From an uncultured Collinsella sp. (GTDB lineage Bacteria; Actinomycetota; Coriobacteriia; Coriobacteriales; Coriobacteriaceae): a stretch of DNA of 13,782 nucleotides. The stretch's first letter is position 1; each line of letters starts with the position of its first letter. The DNA lies in NCBI GenBank assembly GCA_934650975.1, contig CAKUFW010000056.1, positions 1 through 13,782 of the forward strand, in the 5' to 3' direction. Below the pieces are notes generated by a model, which saw only the letters and a program-made list of their open reading frames with translations, was not told the DNA's origin and did not search any database. This document shows, one piece after another, positions 1 through 6,235 of this stretch. A program made the translations under genes and the position numbers.

Positions 1-912
1 CCCAGCGTGCGCCCCGAGACCAAGGAGCGCGTGCGTGCCGCCATGCGCGAGCTCGGGTATCGACCCAATTTTGCCGGTCGGTCGCTGCGCCGCGGCAAGT
101 TCAAGACCGTCGGCGTCGCCATGTTCAACATTACCGGTACCGGAAACCTCGACCGCATGGAGGGTTTTGCTGCCGCGGCCGACAAACACGGCTATGCCAT
201 CACTCTTACTAAAGTAGATGGACATCCCTATACCCTCGAGAGCGCGTCGTCGCGCATGAGCGCGCTTCCGGTGGACGGTATGGTCGTGATCATGAACCGT
301 ATGCCGGCAGACTTTGGCACCTTTGAGCCGCTGCCCGGCATGCAGACGGTGCTCGTTACCATGCTGGAGCACCCGCTGTGCTCGACGGTCGATAACGACC
401 AGTTCGATTGCTCGCGTCAGGTGGTTGAGTACTTGCTGGGGCAGGGGCACAAGACGGTGCACTTTATCTCGTGCCCCGAGCGCTCGCTTTCGGGTATGCA
501 GCGCGAGGAGGGCTGGCGCGAGACCCTGCGTGTGCATGGCATTGAGCCGCCGCGGCTTATCCGCGGCGATTGGACGGCGCAGAGCGGATACGCCGCTGGC
601 CAGGCATTGGCGGACGATCCGAGCTGCACGGCTATCTATGCTTCGAACGATGCTATGGCCTATGGCTGCATTCGCGGGCTCGAGTCGCGCGGAAAGCGCG
701 TGCCCGAGGACGTGAGCGTGGTGGGCGTTGACGATAGCCTGGGCGATATCGTGCCCGATCGTCGCCTAACTACGGTGCGCTTTGATAACAAGCGCGTTGG
801 CATGTGGGCGGTCGACAAGATTGCCGGCGCCGAGGACGTCGCACCGGGCGTGGAGCACATGCTGATCCCCGGCGTGCTCGTCGAGGGCGATACGGTGCGC
901 GATTTGCATTAG
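1..912 (+). CDS. LacI-family transcriptional regulator, 5' end cut by the window edge
   Basis: This is the last 303 residues of a sugar-responsive DNA-binding repressor of the LacI/GalR family; the reading frame is open from base 1. The visible part starts in the hinge after the helix-turn-helix (ERVRAAMRELGYRPNFAGRSLR), followed by a periplasmic-binding-protein-like effector domain ending in RVPEDVSVVGVDDSL and a TTVRF segment typical of the family. Aligned with the complete regulator at 9399-10430, about 37 N-terminal residues, including the HTH, lie outside the window. The two are clear paralogues, sharing the blocks AGRSLR, ALPVDG and a 15-residue identical stretch near the C terminus. 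It ends 214 bp before the EIIA gene on the same strand with no clear terminator between them. The effector is probably a sugar or sugar phosphate of this pathway, but which one cannot be read from the sequence. Confidence 0.93.
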   Translation, partial: PSVRPETKERVRAAMRELGYRPNFAGRSLRRGKFKTVGVAMFNITGTGNLDRMEGFAAAADKHGYAITLTKVDGHPYTLESASSRMSALPVDGMVVIMNRMPADFGTFEPLPGMQTVLVTMLEHPLCSTVDNDQFDCSRQVVEYLLGQGHKTVHFISCPERSLSGMQREEGWRETLRVHGIEPPRLIRGDWTAQSGYAAGQALADDPSCTAIYASNDAMAYGCIRGLESRGKRVPEDVSVVGVDDSLGDIVPDRRLTTVRFDNKRVGMWAVDKIAGAEDVAPGVEHMLIPGVLVEGDTVRDLH

Positions 913-944
913 GGTGCGGTCCTGTTTGGGTTGTCACTAACTGT

Positions 945-1001
945 GTTCGATATTGTTCAGATTGGTTTAAAAACCGTTCACGGGCGAAAATTGACCGTTC
1001 A
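945..1001. promoter_or_regulatory. Helically phased GTTCA repeats upstream of the EIIA gene
   Basis: GTTCA occurs at 955-959, 976-980 and 997-1001, exactly 21 bp apart, and GTTCG at 945-949 is 10 bp before the first. The last two copies extend to ACCGTTCA. Spacings of one and two helical turns put all copies on one face of the DNA, as expected of tandem half-sites for a regulator. GTTC half-sites recur before lacA. The binding protein is unknown. Confidence 0.45.
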
Positions 1002-1018
1002 TAGCTCAAAAATGCGTT

Positions 1019-1051
1019 TTGGATTGTTCTTTTTTGTTTGAATGATAATGT
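1019..1051 (+). promoter_or_regulatory. Probable promoter/operator of the EIIA gene
   Basis: This is an AT-rich patch in an otherwise GC-rich region. GATAAT at 1044-1049 is a good -10; candidate -35 boxes are TTGGAT (1019-1024, 19-bp spacer) or TTGTTC (1024-1029, 14-bp spacer), both off the ideal spacing. The patch contains GTTCTTTTTTG (1026-1036) and TTGTTTGAATG (1034-1044), each of which recurs before lacA, so an operator probably overlaps the promoter. Confidence 0.4.
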
Positions 1052-1126
1052 TTCTGCCATACAGAACGCAGCGCGTATGCCCGGACGCGATGCTCTCCAT
1101 TGGTTCATATGTGAAAGGAACGCAAT

Positions 1127-1465
1127 ATGGCAACCAAAGAAGAAATCTCGATGGTTGGATTCGAGATTGTCGCATACGCAGGTGACGCCCAGACCGATCT
1201 GCTTGCGGCACTCGATGCTGCTCGCGAGGGTGATTTTGAGAAGGCCGAACAGCTGCACAAGGATGCCAGCGATGCACTTATCGGCGCCCACGACACGCAG
1301 ACCAAGCTGCTTTCGCAGGAGGCCGGCGGCGGCGAGATGGAGATGACCTTCATCATGGCTCACGCTCAGGACACCCTGATGACCACCATGATCCTGGAGA
1401 AGCAGACCCGCTTTACCATCGATGCCTACAAGCGCATCGCCGAGCTCGAGGCCAAGCTCGCCTAA
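1127..1465 (+). CDS. lacF: PTS system lactose/cellobiose-type EIIA component
   Basis: This is a 112-residue cytoplasmic phosphocarrier of the lactose/N,N'-diacetylchitobiose PTS family. The family signatures are present: an opening GFEIVAYAGDAQTDLL helix, a charged second helix with an AHDTQT segment, and MAHAQDTLMTTM, where the His of HAQD is the residue phosphorylated by HPr. The length matches the 100-115 residues of stand-alone EIIA proteins. The start is set by AAAGGAA at 1114-1120, six bases before ATG. No EIIB or EIIC gene lies in the window, so its transporter partners must be elsewhere, or the protein may have a regulatory role. It is a single-gene unit between its own promoter patch and a strong terminator. 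The lacF symbol rests on family and on nearby lacABC; a cellobiose or chitobiose EIIA would look similar. Confidence 0.92.
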   Translation: MATKEEISMVGFEIVAYAGDAQTDLLAALDAAREGDFEKAEQLHKDASDALIGAHDTQTKLLSQEAGGGEMEMTFIMAHAQDTLMTTMILEKQTRFTIDAYKRIAELEAKLA

Positions 1466-1492
1466 CGCGCGCTCACAACCAAGTCCCCTTCC

Positions 1493-1525
1493 AAAAGCCC
1501 TGTCGCAACCCGCGACAGGGCTTTT
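1493..1525 (+). terminator. Rho-independent terminator after the EIIA gene
   Basis: A perfect 14-bp stem (arms 1493-1506 and 1512-1525, AAAAGCCCTGTCGC and its complement) closes a 5-base AACCC loop. The right arm ends in TTTT, followed by CTGT. The left arm starts with AAAA, so it could also work on the minus strand. Confidence 0.9.
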
Positions 1526-1533
1526 CTGTATAC

Positions 1534-1612
1534 CCGGCACTTAGGGACGTTCCTTTTCTGCCGGCACTTAGGGACAGTCCTTAGTCATCAACTAGTCATT
1601 GGGGACGCTCTT
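1534..1612. repeat. Short intergenic repeats with a GGGAC core
   Basis: Two 22-base copies at 1534-1555 and 1561-1582 differ at only two positions; both read CCGGCACTTAGGGAC, then a variable pair, then TCCTT. A shorter relative (TTGGGGACGCTCTT) lies near 1599-1612. GGGAC cores of this kind recall dispersed REP-like elements found between genes in many anaerobes, but membership in a genome-wide family cannot be shown from this window. They lie between the EIIA terminator and the next gene. Confidence 0.6.
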
Positions 1613-1655
1613 GGGTCAAACGCCCACCCTGCCGTTCGGTTCTTCGCTCGCTGGG

Positions 1656-1661
1656 TATACT
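1656..1661 (+). promoter_or_regulatory. Candidate -10 box for the membrane-protein gene
   Basis: TATACT lies 39 bp before the ATG at 1700 and matches the -10 consensus at five of six positions. No convincing -35 sits 16-18 bp upstream, so this is a weak call, supported mainly by the upstream terminator, which requires a new promoter here. Confidence 0.3.
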
Positions 1662-1699
1662 TCCATCCGCATTACAGGCCGGACTGAGGAGGTATCCAA

Positions 1700-2731
1700 A
1701 TGCCGGACAACGGATCGATTCAAAAGAGAGATGCGGGCGAGATGGCTCATGGGCGCCCTGTCCAAATAACCGAGCATACGACCGTGACGGAGCTGCAACC
1801 CAGCCTGTCCGATGTCGTGTGCGCAAACAAAAAGCTGCAGATTGGCTTTATTGTTGCGCTCGTGGTGCTGGCGCTGCTGTCGGGCTTTGTAGTTCGTCCG
1901 CATTTCGCCGATACCAAAACTTGGGACTCCACCATCGAGGTCATCGATCAAAAGAAGGGCAACGTGCTGGCGCTCACGACGTCGTGCGTGGCGCTGTCTG
2001 CGGGCATCACCGCGCTGCCGGGCGACACGGGAACGCCGGTGGCCGAGCAGCTCGCACAGCTCTCGGGCAACCTGGGTATCGTGCTTGCCGTGCTGTACCT
2101 CGAGAAATACCTGCTTACTATATTATGGTCGGTGGGCTTGGGCATCCTGATCCCATTCTCGCTCATACTCTTTGCGGTGTCGCTTGGCATTCACGGGCGC
2201 TGGAGCACCAGCGCCGTCCTGCGCCGCGTGGCAACGCGCGTGCTGGTGGTCGCTATGATCGGCATGGCGTTGGTGCCCGCGAGCGTGTGGGTGTCGCAAA
2301 AGGTCGACGAGACGTACCAGGTGAGCATCGAGCAAGCCGAGCAAAAGGCGGCCGACGCAGCGGAGACGACCGACGCCACGGAGAAATCGACCGATGCCAG
2401 CTCCAAAACAAGCAAGAAAAAGTCCGAGACCACGGAGTCCAAGAACGTACTTGAGCAGCTGACCGATGGGGCATCGAGCCTGGTCACGTCGGTGACCAGC
2501 GGTGCCAAGCAGATGACCGACGAGATCGTGCAGCAGGTGACCGACCTGATCGAAGGCGTCATCGTGATGATCGTGACCTCGTGCGTGATCCCGCTGCTGG
2601 TGCTCGTGGCGTTCCTGTGGCTGGGCCACGTATTGCTGGGGATCGATATCTCCGGCCCGACGAACTATCTGACGGGCCGTTTTCTAAGTGCTCCGTCCAA
2701 GCATGCCAAGAAGAGCGGGCAGACTGAGTAA
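1700..2731 (+). CDS. Unrecognised multi-pass membrane protein with a Lys/Thr/Ser/Ala-rich linker
   Basis: A 343-residue protein I cannot assign to a family. It has a polar N-terminal 45 residues, a hydrophobic segment at about 47-67, weaker hydrophobic stretches at about 88-106 and 122-140, strong ones at about 141-163 and 180-198, then a long hydrophilic section (about 200-250) rich in Ala, Glu, Thr, Ser and Lys with KTSKKKSE at its centre, a serine/threonine-rich amphipathic stretch (about 250-283), and a final membrane helix at about 286-312 with a basic tail. No signal peptidase site or catalytic motif was seen. The start has an excellent GAGGAGGT at 1686-1693, six bases before ATG. Terminators on both sides make it an isolated transcription unit, so its position in a galactose cluster need not mean a shared function. 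It could be an envelope or stress-linked protein, but nothing here proves that. Confidence 0.85.
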   Translation: MPDNGSIQKRDAGEMAHGRPVQITEHTTVTELQPSLSDVVCANKKLQIGFIVALVVLALLSGFVVRPHFADTKTWDSTIEVIDQKKGNVLALTTSCVALSAGITALPGDTGTPVAEQLAQLSGNLGIVLAVLYLEKYLLTILWSVGLGILIPFSLILFAVSLGIHGRWSTSAVLRRVATRVLVVAMIGMALVPASVWVSQKVDETYQVSIEQAEQKAADAAETTDATEKSTDASSKTSKKKSETTESKNVLEQLTDGASSLVTSVTSGAKQMTDEIVQQVTDLIEGVIVMIVTSCVIPLLVLVAFLWLGHVLLGIDISGPTNYLTGRFLSAPSKHAKKSGQTE

Positions 2732-2765
2732 ACGGCAAAGCGAGTTTGGAAGATCGGACCGTAAG

Positions 2766-2803
2766 AAGGGCGGGCGAGACGTGTTCTCGGTCGCCCTTTT
2801 TTG
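2766..2803 (+). terminator. Rho-independent terminator after the membrane-protein gene
   Basis: Arms AAGGGCG (2766-2772) and CGCCCTT (2792-2798) pair, with an inner CGAGA/TCTCG helix (2775-2779 with 2785-2789) across a small internal loop. A run of six T residues (2797-2802) follows at once. Confidence 0.88.
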
Positions 2804-3037
2804 TTGGGCACGTGAACGCTCACGCCTCTGTCAGACCCAAACGGTCAACAAACACCCGCGAACGGTAATTGTTCAAAAAAGAACAAAGACAAACAAATAG
2901 TTGTTGCAGTTGTTGTTTGAATGTGTTCAAATAAACATGAACAGTGAAGAACCGCACATTCAGATGCCCGGACCTGAACGCGATTCAACACTTCCAAACA
3001 GAAACTACGCACCTGCGTATCTCTCAAGGAGGATGTC
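2804..3037 (+). promoter_or_regulatory. lacA upstream control region
   Basis: This is the non-coding part of the 306-bp gap before lacA. It is strongly AT-rich from 2866 to 2945. It holds GTTCAAAAAAGAAC (2871-2884, inverted repeat), a perfect palindrome TTTGAATGTGTTCAAA (2916-2931) and further GTTC/GAAC half-sites at 2925-2928, 2939-2942 and 2949-2952. TTGTTG or TTGTTT sequences at 2901-2918 could serve as -35 boxes, but no clear -10 stands out. The lacA ribosome site AAGGAGG is at 3026-3032. No gene of normal size fits; a 34-codon open frame at 2937-3041 is treated as a finding. Confidence 0.6.
2871..2931. promoter_or_regulatory. Two operator-like palindromes upstream of lacA
   Basis: Site 1 is GTTC-A6-GAAC at 2871-2884. 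Site 2 is TTTGAA-TGTG-TTCAAA at 2916-2931, with perfect 6-bp arms. Their centres are 46 bp apart. A 13-base segment of site 1 (CAAAAAAGAACAA, 2874-2886) is the exact reverse complement of 1024-1036 before the EIIA gene, and TTGTTTGAATG at 2913-2923 is identical to 1034-1044. A shared repressor for the two promoters is the simplest reading; the DeoR-family protein at 11788-12591 is the best candidate in view. Confidence 0.55.
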
Positions 3038-3466
3038 ATGAGGGTTGTAATCGCTTCCGATGCCGACGGTATGTCGATGAAGGAGTCCATCAAGGAGATG
3101 CTCATCGCCGACGGTCACGAGGTCGTCGACTATTCCGAGACCCCTGCCGCGGACTTTGTCGATTCCGCGACCGCCGTCGCCAAGGACCTGCTGGAGCACA
3201 AGGATTCCCAGGGCTTTGCCTTCGATAAGTACGGCGTCGGCTCCTATATGGCCGCCGTCAAGATGAAGGGCATGGTCGTCGCCAACATTTCCGACGAGCG
3301 CTCCGCCTACATGACCCGCGAGCACAACGGTTCGCGCATGGTCACCATGGGCCCGGGCGTCGTGGGCACCGAGGTCGCCAAGAAGATCGCTCGCGAGTTC
3401 CTGCGCGCCCAGTACGCCGGCGGTCGTCACCAGATCCGTGTCGACATGCTCAACAAGATGGCCTAA
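3038..3466 (+). CDS. lacA: Galactose-6-phosphate isomerase subunit LacA
   Basis: This is one of two subunits of the enzyme that converts D-galactose-6-phosphate to D-tagatose-6-phosphate, the first step of the cytoplasmic tagatose-6-phosphate pathway. The 142-residue length and sequence match LacA of the RpiB/LacA/LacB isomerase family: an N-terminal VVIASDADGMSMKE strand and phosphate loop, DFVDSATAVAKD, a GVGSYMAAVKMKGM centre, ISDERSAYMTREHNGSRM, and the highly characteristic C terminus GGRHQIRVDMLNKM. As usual for LacA it lacks the catalytic CGTG cysteine motif that LacB carries, so it needs its partner for activity. ATG is preceded by AAGGAGG (3026-3032) with a 5-base gap. lacB follows 63 bp downstream with no terminator between, so the two should be co-transcribed. 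Confidence 0.96.
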   Translation: MRVVIASDADGMSMKESIKEMLIADGHEVVDYSETPAADFVDSATAVAKDLLEHKDSQGFAFDKYGVGSYMAAVKMKGMVVANISDERSAYMTREHNGSRMVTMGPGVVGTEVAKKIAREFLRAQYAGGRHQIRVDMLNKMA

Positions 3467-3529
3467 CGAGAGCCACCGAGAACTCGAACTTCTACCTCAA
3501 CTTGTGAATTCAGACGAAAGGACGTTCTG

Positions 3530-4054
3530 ATGAAGAAGACCATCGCAATCGGTTGCGACCATATCGTTACGGACGAGAAGATCTATCTCGCCGACCGTCT
3601 TGAGCAGGCCGGCTACCAGGTGCTCGATTGCGGCACCTACAGCCACAGCCGCACGCACTATCCCATCTACGGCAAGGCCGTGGGCGAGGCCGTTGCCAGC
3701 GGCAAGGCCGACTTTGGCGTGGCCCTGTGCGGTACCGGCATCGGCATCACCAACGCCGTCAACAAGGTCCCCGGCGCCCGTTGCGCCCTGGTCCGCGACA
3801 TGACCTCGGCCCTGTATGCCCGTCGCGAGCTCAACGCCAACATCGTGGGCTTTGGCGGCAAGATCACCGGCGAGTTCCTGATGGCCGACATTATGCTGGC
3901 CTTCCTGGAGGAGCCCTACGAGCAGACCCCCGAGCATGACGCCCTGATCGCTAAGATCGACGCCTGCAACAAGGCTGATGCCAAGGTTCAGGCCGACGCG
4001 CACTTCTTTGACGAGTTCCTGGAGAAGTGGGGCCGCGGCGAATACCATGATTAG
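3530..4054 (+). CDS. lacB: Galactose-6-phosphate isomerase subunit LacB
   Basis: This is the second subunit of galactose-6-phosphate isomerase, acting with LacA. At 174 residues it is the expected length. It begins [16 protein letters not shown], the phosphate- and ring-opening region of the RpiB fold with its conserved Asp-His, and carries [18 protein letters not shown], in which Cys67 is at the position of the proton-transfer residue of RpiB-type isomerases. [22 protein letters not shown] and a C terminus [16 protein letters not shown] are typical of LacB. AAAGGA at 3517-3522 precedes the ATG by seven bases. A weak hairpin lies between lacB and the epimerase gene, so transcription downstream may be reduced but is probably continuous. 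Confidence 0.96.
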   Translation: MKKTIAIGCDHIVTDEKIYLADRLEQAGYQVLDCGTYSHSRTHYPIYGKAVGEAVASGKADFGVALCGTGIGITNAVNKVPGARCALVRDMTSALYARRELNANIVGFGGKITGEFLMADIMLAFLEEPYEQTPEHDALIAKIDACNKADAKVQADAHFFDEFLEKWGRGEYHD

Positions 4055-4086
4055 CGGGGATCCGGCGTAATTAACTAGTCCGTTGA

Positions 4087-4123
4087 CGGCTCGCGTTTCT
4101 GTGAGGGGGCGCGGGCCGGTTTT
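4087..4123 (+). terminator. Weak terminator or attenuator between lacB and the epimerase gene
   Basis: CGGCTCGCG (4087-4095) pairs with CGCGGGCCG (4110-4118) with one G-U pair around a 14-base loop, followed two bases later by TTTTCT. The loop is large and the T-run short, so partial termination that lowers downstream expression is more likely than a full stop. Confidence 0.45.
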
Positions 4124-4173
4124 CTATCAGCCCTATTGACTTGGCGGGCTGTCGTACGAAAGGGAAGGCTCCT

Positions 4174-5055
4174 ATGGAGTTTGTTCTTGATAACGGTTCT
4201 GTTCGCGTGGCACTGAGCACGGCTGGCGGATCGTTCACTTCGATTAAAGCCAACGGTCGCGAGTACCTGTGGCAGGGCGATCCTTCGGTCTGGTCGGGTC
4301 AGGCACCCATTTGCTTCCCCATCTGCGGCGGCCTTCGTGACGGCCGCGCGATGACCATGGGCGGCCACGAGATCAACCTCGCGCGTCATGGTTTCGCCCG
4401 CAAACAGGAGTGGAAGCTCGAGGAGCAGGGCAACAGCATGGTTGCGCTGAGCCTGAGCTCTGCCGACCACGCCGAGCTGCTCGAGCAGTATCCGTATCCG
4501 TTTAAGATCGTTGCACGCTACACGATCGATGCGGCAAGGGTGGCCGTGTCGTACGAGGTGACCAACGAGGGAACCGAGGACATGCCGTTCTTTGTGGGCG
4601 GCCATCCCGGCTTTAAGTGCCCGCTCGACGAGGGTGAGTCCTACGACGATTACGAGCTTCGATTTGAGCAGCGTGAGGCGGCAGAGCTCTGCACTGCCGT
4701 TCCCTCGACGGGCCTGATCGATGTTGAGCATCGCAGCAAGAACCCGATGATCGGCCATGACCTGCCGCTCACCCACGAACTCTTCGATTTCGCGGAGACG
4801 ATCTTTGACGTGCTCGAGAGCCGCGTAGTCACACTGACCAAAAAGACCGAGGACAAAGGCGTTCGCCTGACATTCCCCAACATGCCGTATCTGATCGTGT
4901 GGAGTAAGCCCGAGGGCGATTTTGTCGCGGTTGAGCCGTGGGGCGGTCTGTCCACCTGCTCCGATGAGGACGATGTCCTGGAGCACAAGCGTGGCTGCCT
5001 GGTGGCCAAGCCGGGGGAGACCGTCGTCCGCGGCTTTGAAATCGAGATCCTTTAA
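4174..5055 (+). CDS. lacX: LacX-like aldose 1-epimerase family protein
   Basis: A 293-residue protein of the galactose mutarotase-like fold, closest in style to LacX, encoded at the end of lactococcal lac operons. Such proteins are thought to interconvert the anomers of a sugar or sugar phosphate. Visible landmarks are EYLWQGDPSVWSGQAP, FPICGGLRDG, ARHGFAR (His72), MPFFVGGHPGFKCPL (His144) and FVAVEPWGG (Glu254); His72, His144 and Glu254 fit the catalytic histidine pair and glutamate base of the superfamily. The start is ATG at 4174, supported by AGGGAAGG seven bases upstream; an in-frame ATG at 4141 has no ribosome site and adds residues not needed for the fold. It lies between lacB and lacC, 56 bp before lacC, with no terminator on that side. 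The exact substrate is not established. Confidence 0.9.
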   Translation: MEFVLDNGSVRVALSTAGGSFTSIKANGREYLWQGDPSVWSGQAPICFPICGGLRDGRAMTMGGHEINLARHGFARKQEWKLEEQGNSMVALSLSSADHAELLEQYPYPFKIVARYTIDAARVAVSYEVTNEGTEDMPFFVGGHPGFKCPLDEGESYDDYELRFEQREAAELCTAVPSTGLIDVEHRSKNPMIGHDLPLTHELFDFAETIFDVLESRVVTLTKKTEDKGVRLTFPNMPYLIVWSKPEGDFVAVEPWGGLSTCSDEDDVLEHKRGCLVAKPGETVVRGFEIEIL

Positions 5056-5111
5056 CGAGCTATCGTATGTTTGGGGACGCACACGTCGTGCCCCGGAAAC
5101 AGGAGATCAAC

Positions 5112-6047
5112 ATGATTCTGACCGTTACCATGAACCCGTCGATTGATACGCGCTATCAGCTCGACAAGCTGATTATCGACGACGTGAATCGCGTGACGCC
5201 CGAAAAGACCGCTGGTGGCAAGGGCCTCAACGTGAGCCGTGTGCTGCTGCAGCTGGGCGACGACGTGCTCGCGACCGGTCTGCTCGGCGGCCACATGGGC
5301 GCCTATATGGCCGAGCTTATGGATGCCGACGGCGTCAAGAACGACTTTGTGCCCATCGCCGGCGAGACGCGCATTTGCCTGAACATCCTGCACGAGGGCA
5401 ATCAGACCGAGCTGCTGGAGAGCGGCCCGCAGATCGCTCCCGCCGAGCTCGATGCCTTTACTGCCAAGTTCGCCGAGCTTGCGGCTCAGGCTGACGTCGT
5501 GACGCTTTCGGGCTCGCTGCCGCGCGGCGTCGATGCCGGCTACTATGCCGAGCTCGTCAAGATTGCCGAAGAGGCGGGCGCCAAGGTGCTGCTTGATACC
5601 TCGGGCGCATCGCTGGAGGCCGCGTTGGAGTCCGACGCCAAGCCCGAGCTCGTGAAGCCCAACCTGACCGAGATCAACGGCCTGCTGGGCACGTCCTTTA
5701 CCACCGACGATGTCGATGCCCTGCGCGAGGCGCTTGCTGCCGATGGGCGCTTTGCCGGAATCCCCTGGGTTGTCGTCTCGATGGGCGCTGCCGGCTCGGT
5801 GGGCTTCCATGAGGGCCGTGCGTTCCGCGCCAAGACGCCCGCGATTGCTGCCGTGAATGCGACGGGTTCCGGTGATTCGACCATCGCCGGCTTTGCGCAC
5901 GCTATCGCTGCCGGCGCCGATGACGTTACGGTGCTCAAGACCGCCAATACCTGCGGCAAGCTCAACGCCATGGATCCCAAGACCGGCCACCTGGTCATGG
6001 ACCGCTGGGACGAGGTCTACAACAGCGTGGAAGTAACCGAACTTTAA
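5112..6047 (+). CDS. lacC: Tagatose-6-phosphate kinase LacC (PfkB family)
   Basis: This kinase phosphorylates D-tagatose-6-phosphate with ATP to D-tagatose-1,6-bisphosphate, the second step of the pathway. The 311-residue protein has the PfkB/ribokinase layout: MILTVTMNPSIDTRY with the substrate Asp, the first signature GGKGLNVSRVL at 35-45, SGSLPRGV at 133-140, KPNLTEING at 182-190, and the second signature VNATGSGDSTIAGF at 248-261 with catalytic Asp255 in the anion-hole motif GSGD. The start at 5112 is chosen because AGGAGA (5101-5106) sits five bases upstream and the protein then begins exactly where the family does; the in-frame ATG at 5067 is too early. 1-phosphofructokinase is a close relative, but the lacAB context favours LacC. 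It is the last gene of the plus-strand module and converges on galT. Confidence 0.93.
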   Translation: MILTVTMNPSIDTRYQLDKLIIDDVNRVTPEKTAGGKGLNVSRVLLQLGDDVLATGLLGGHMGAYMAELMDADGVKNDFVPIAGETRICLNILHEGNQTELLESGPQIAPAELDAFTAKFAELAAQADVVTLSGSLPRGVDAGYYAELVKIAEEAGAKVLLDTSGASLEAALESDAKPELVKPNLTEINGLLGTSFTTDDVDALREALAADGRFAGIPWVVVSMGAAGSVGFHEGRAFRAKTPAIAAVNATGSGDSTIAGFAHAIAAGADDVTVLKTANTCGKLNAMDPKTGHLVMDRWDEVYNSVEVTEL

Positions 6048-6072
6048 GCGTTACGCCGCCTAACAAAATGAA

Positions 6073-6130
6073 CGTGGATAATCTCCCACTTTTGGTGCCC
6101 ATACGAGCCCAAAGTGGGAGATTTTCCACG
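6073..6130. repeat. 58-bp near-perfect palindrome between convergent lacC and galT
   Basis: Arms 6073-6095 and 6108-6130 pair at 21 of 23 positions (mismatches at 6079/6124 and 6093/6110) around a 12-base loop. It begins 26 bp after the lacC stop. No T-run follows on either strand, so it is not a standard terminator, though it would fold strongly in RNA from either side and may protect the lacC 3' end. It could also be a copy of a dispersed palindromic element. Confidence 0.7.
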
Positions 6131-6145
6131 CTCATTCGGGGTAGT

Positions 6146-6187
6146 AAAAAACGGCGCCCGCCGGCGATGTTGCTGGCGGGCGCCGTT
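6146..6187 (-). terminator. Rho-independent terminator of the galK-galT operon
   Basis: On the minus strand, a 16-bp GC-rich stem (arms 6172-6187 and 6150-6165, a single non-Watson-Crick pair, 6-base loop) is followed by a T-run read from AAAAA at 6146-6150. It lies 49 bp past the galT stop. Confidence 0.9.
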
Positions 6188-6235
6188 GTCGTGTGGGGCG
6201 GAAATGATCCGTTTTCCTTCGTCCCCAAGGAATCA

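Noticed and set aside
4075..5082. 335-codon open frame on the minus strand opposite the epimerase gene
   Set aside because: It is the shadow of a well-supported LacX-like gene; no ribosome site and no recognisable protein motif.
5071..5095. GGGGACGC...GTGCCCC possible hairpin between the epimerase and lacC genes
   Set aside because: Beyond the four outer G-C pairs it does not pair well and has no T-run; probably just ordinary leader sequence.
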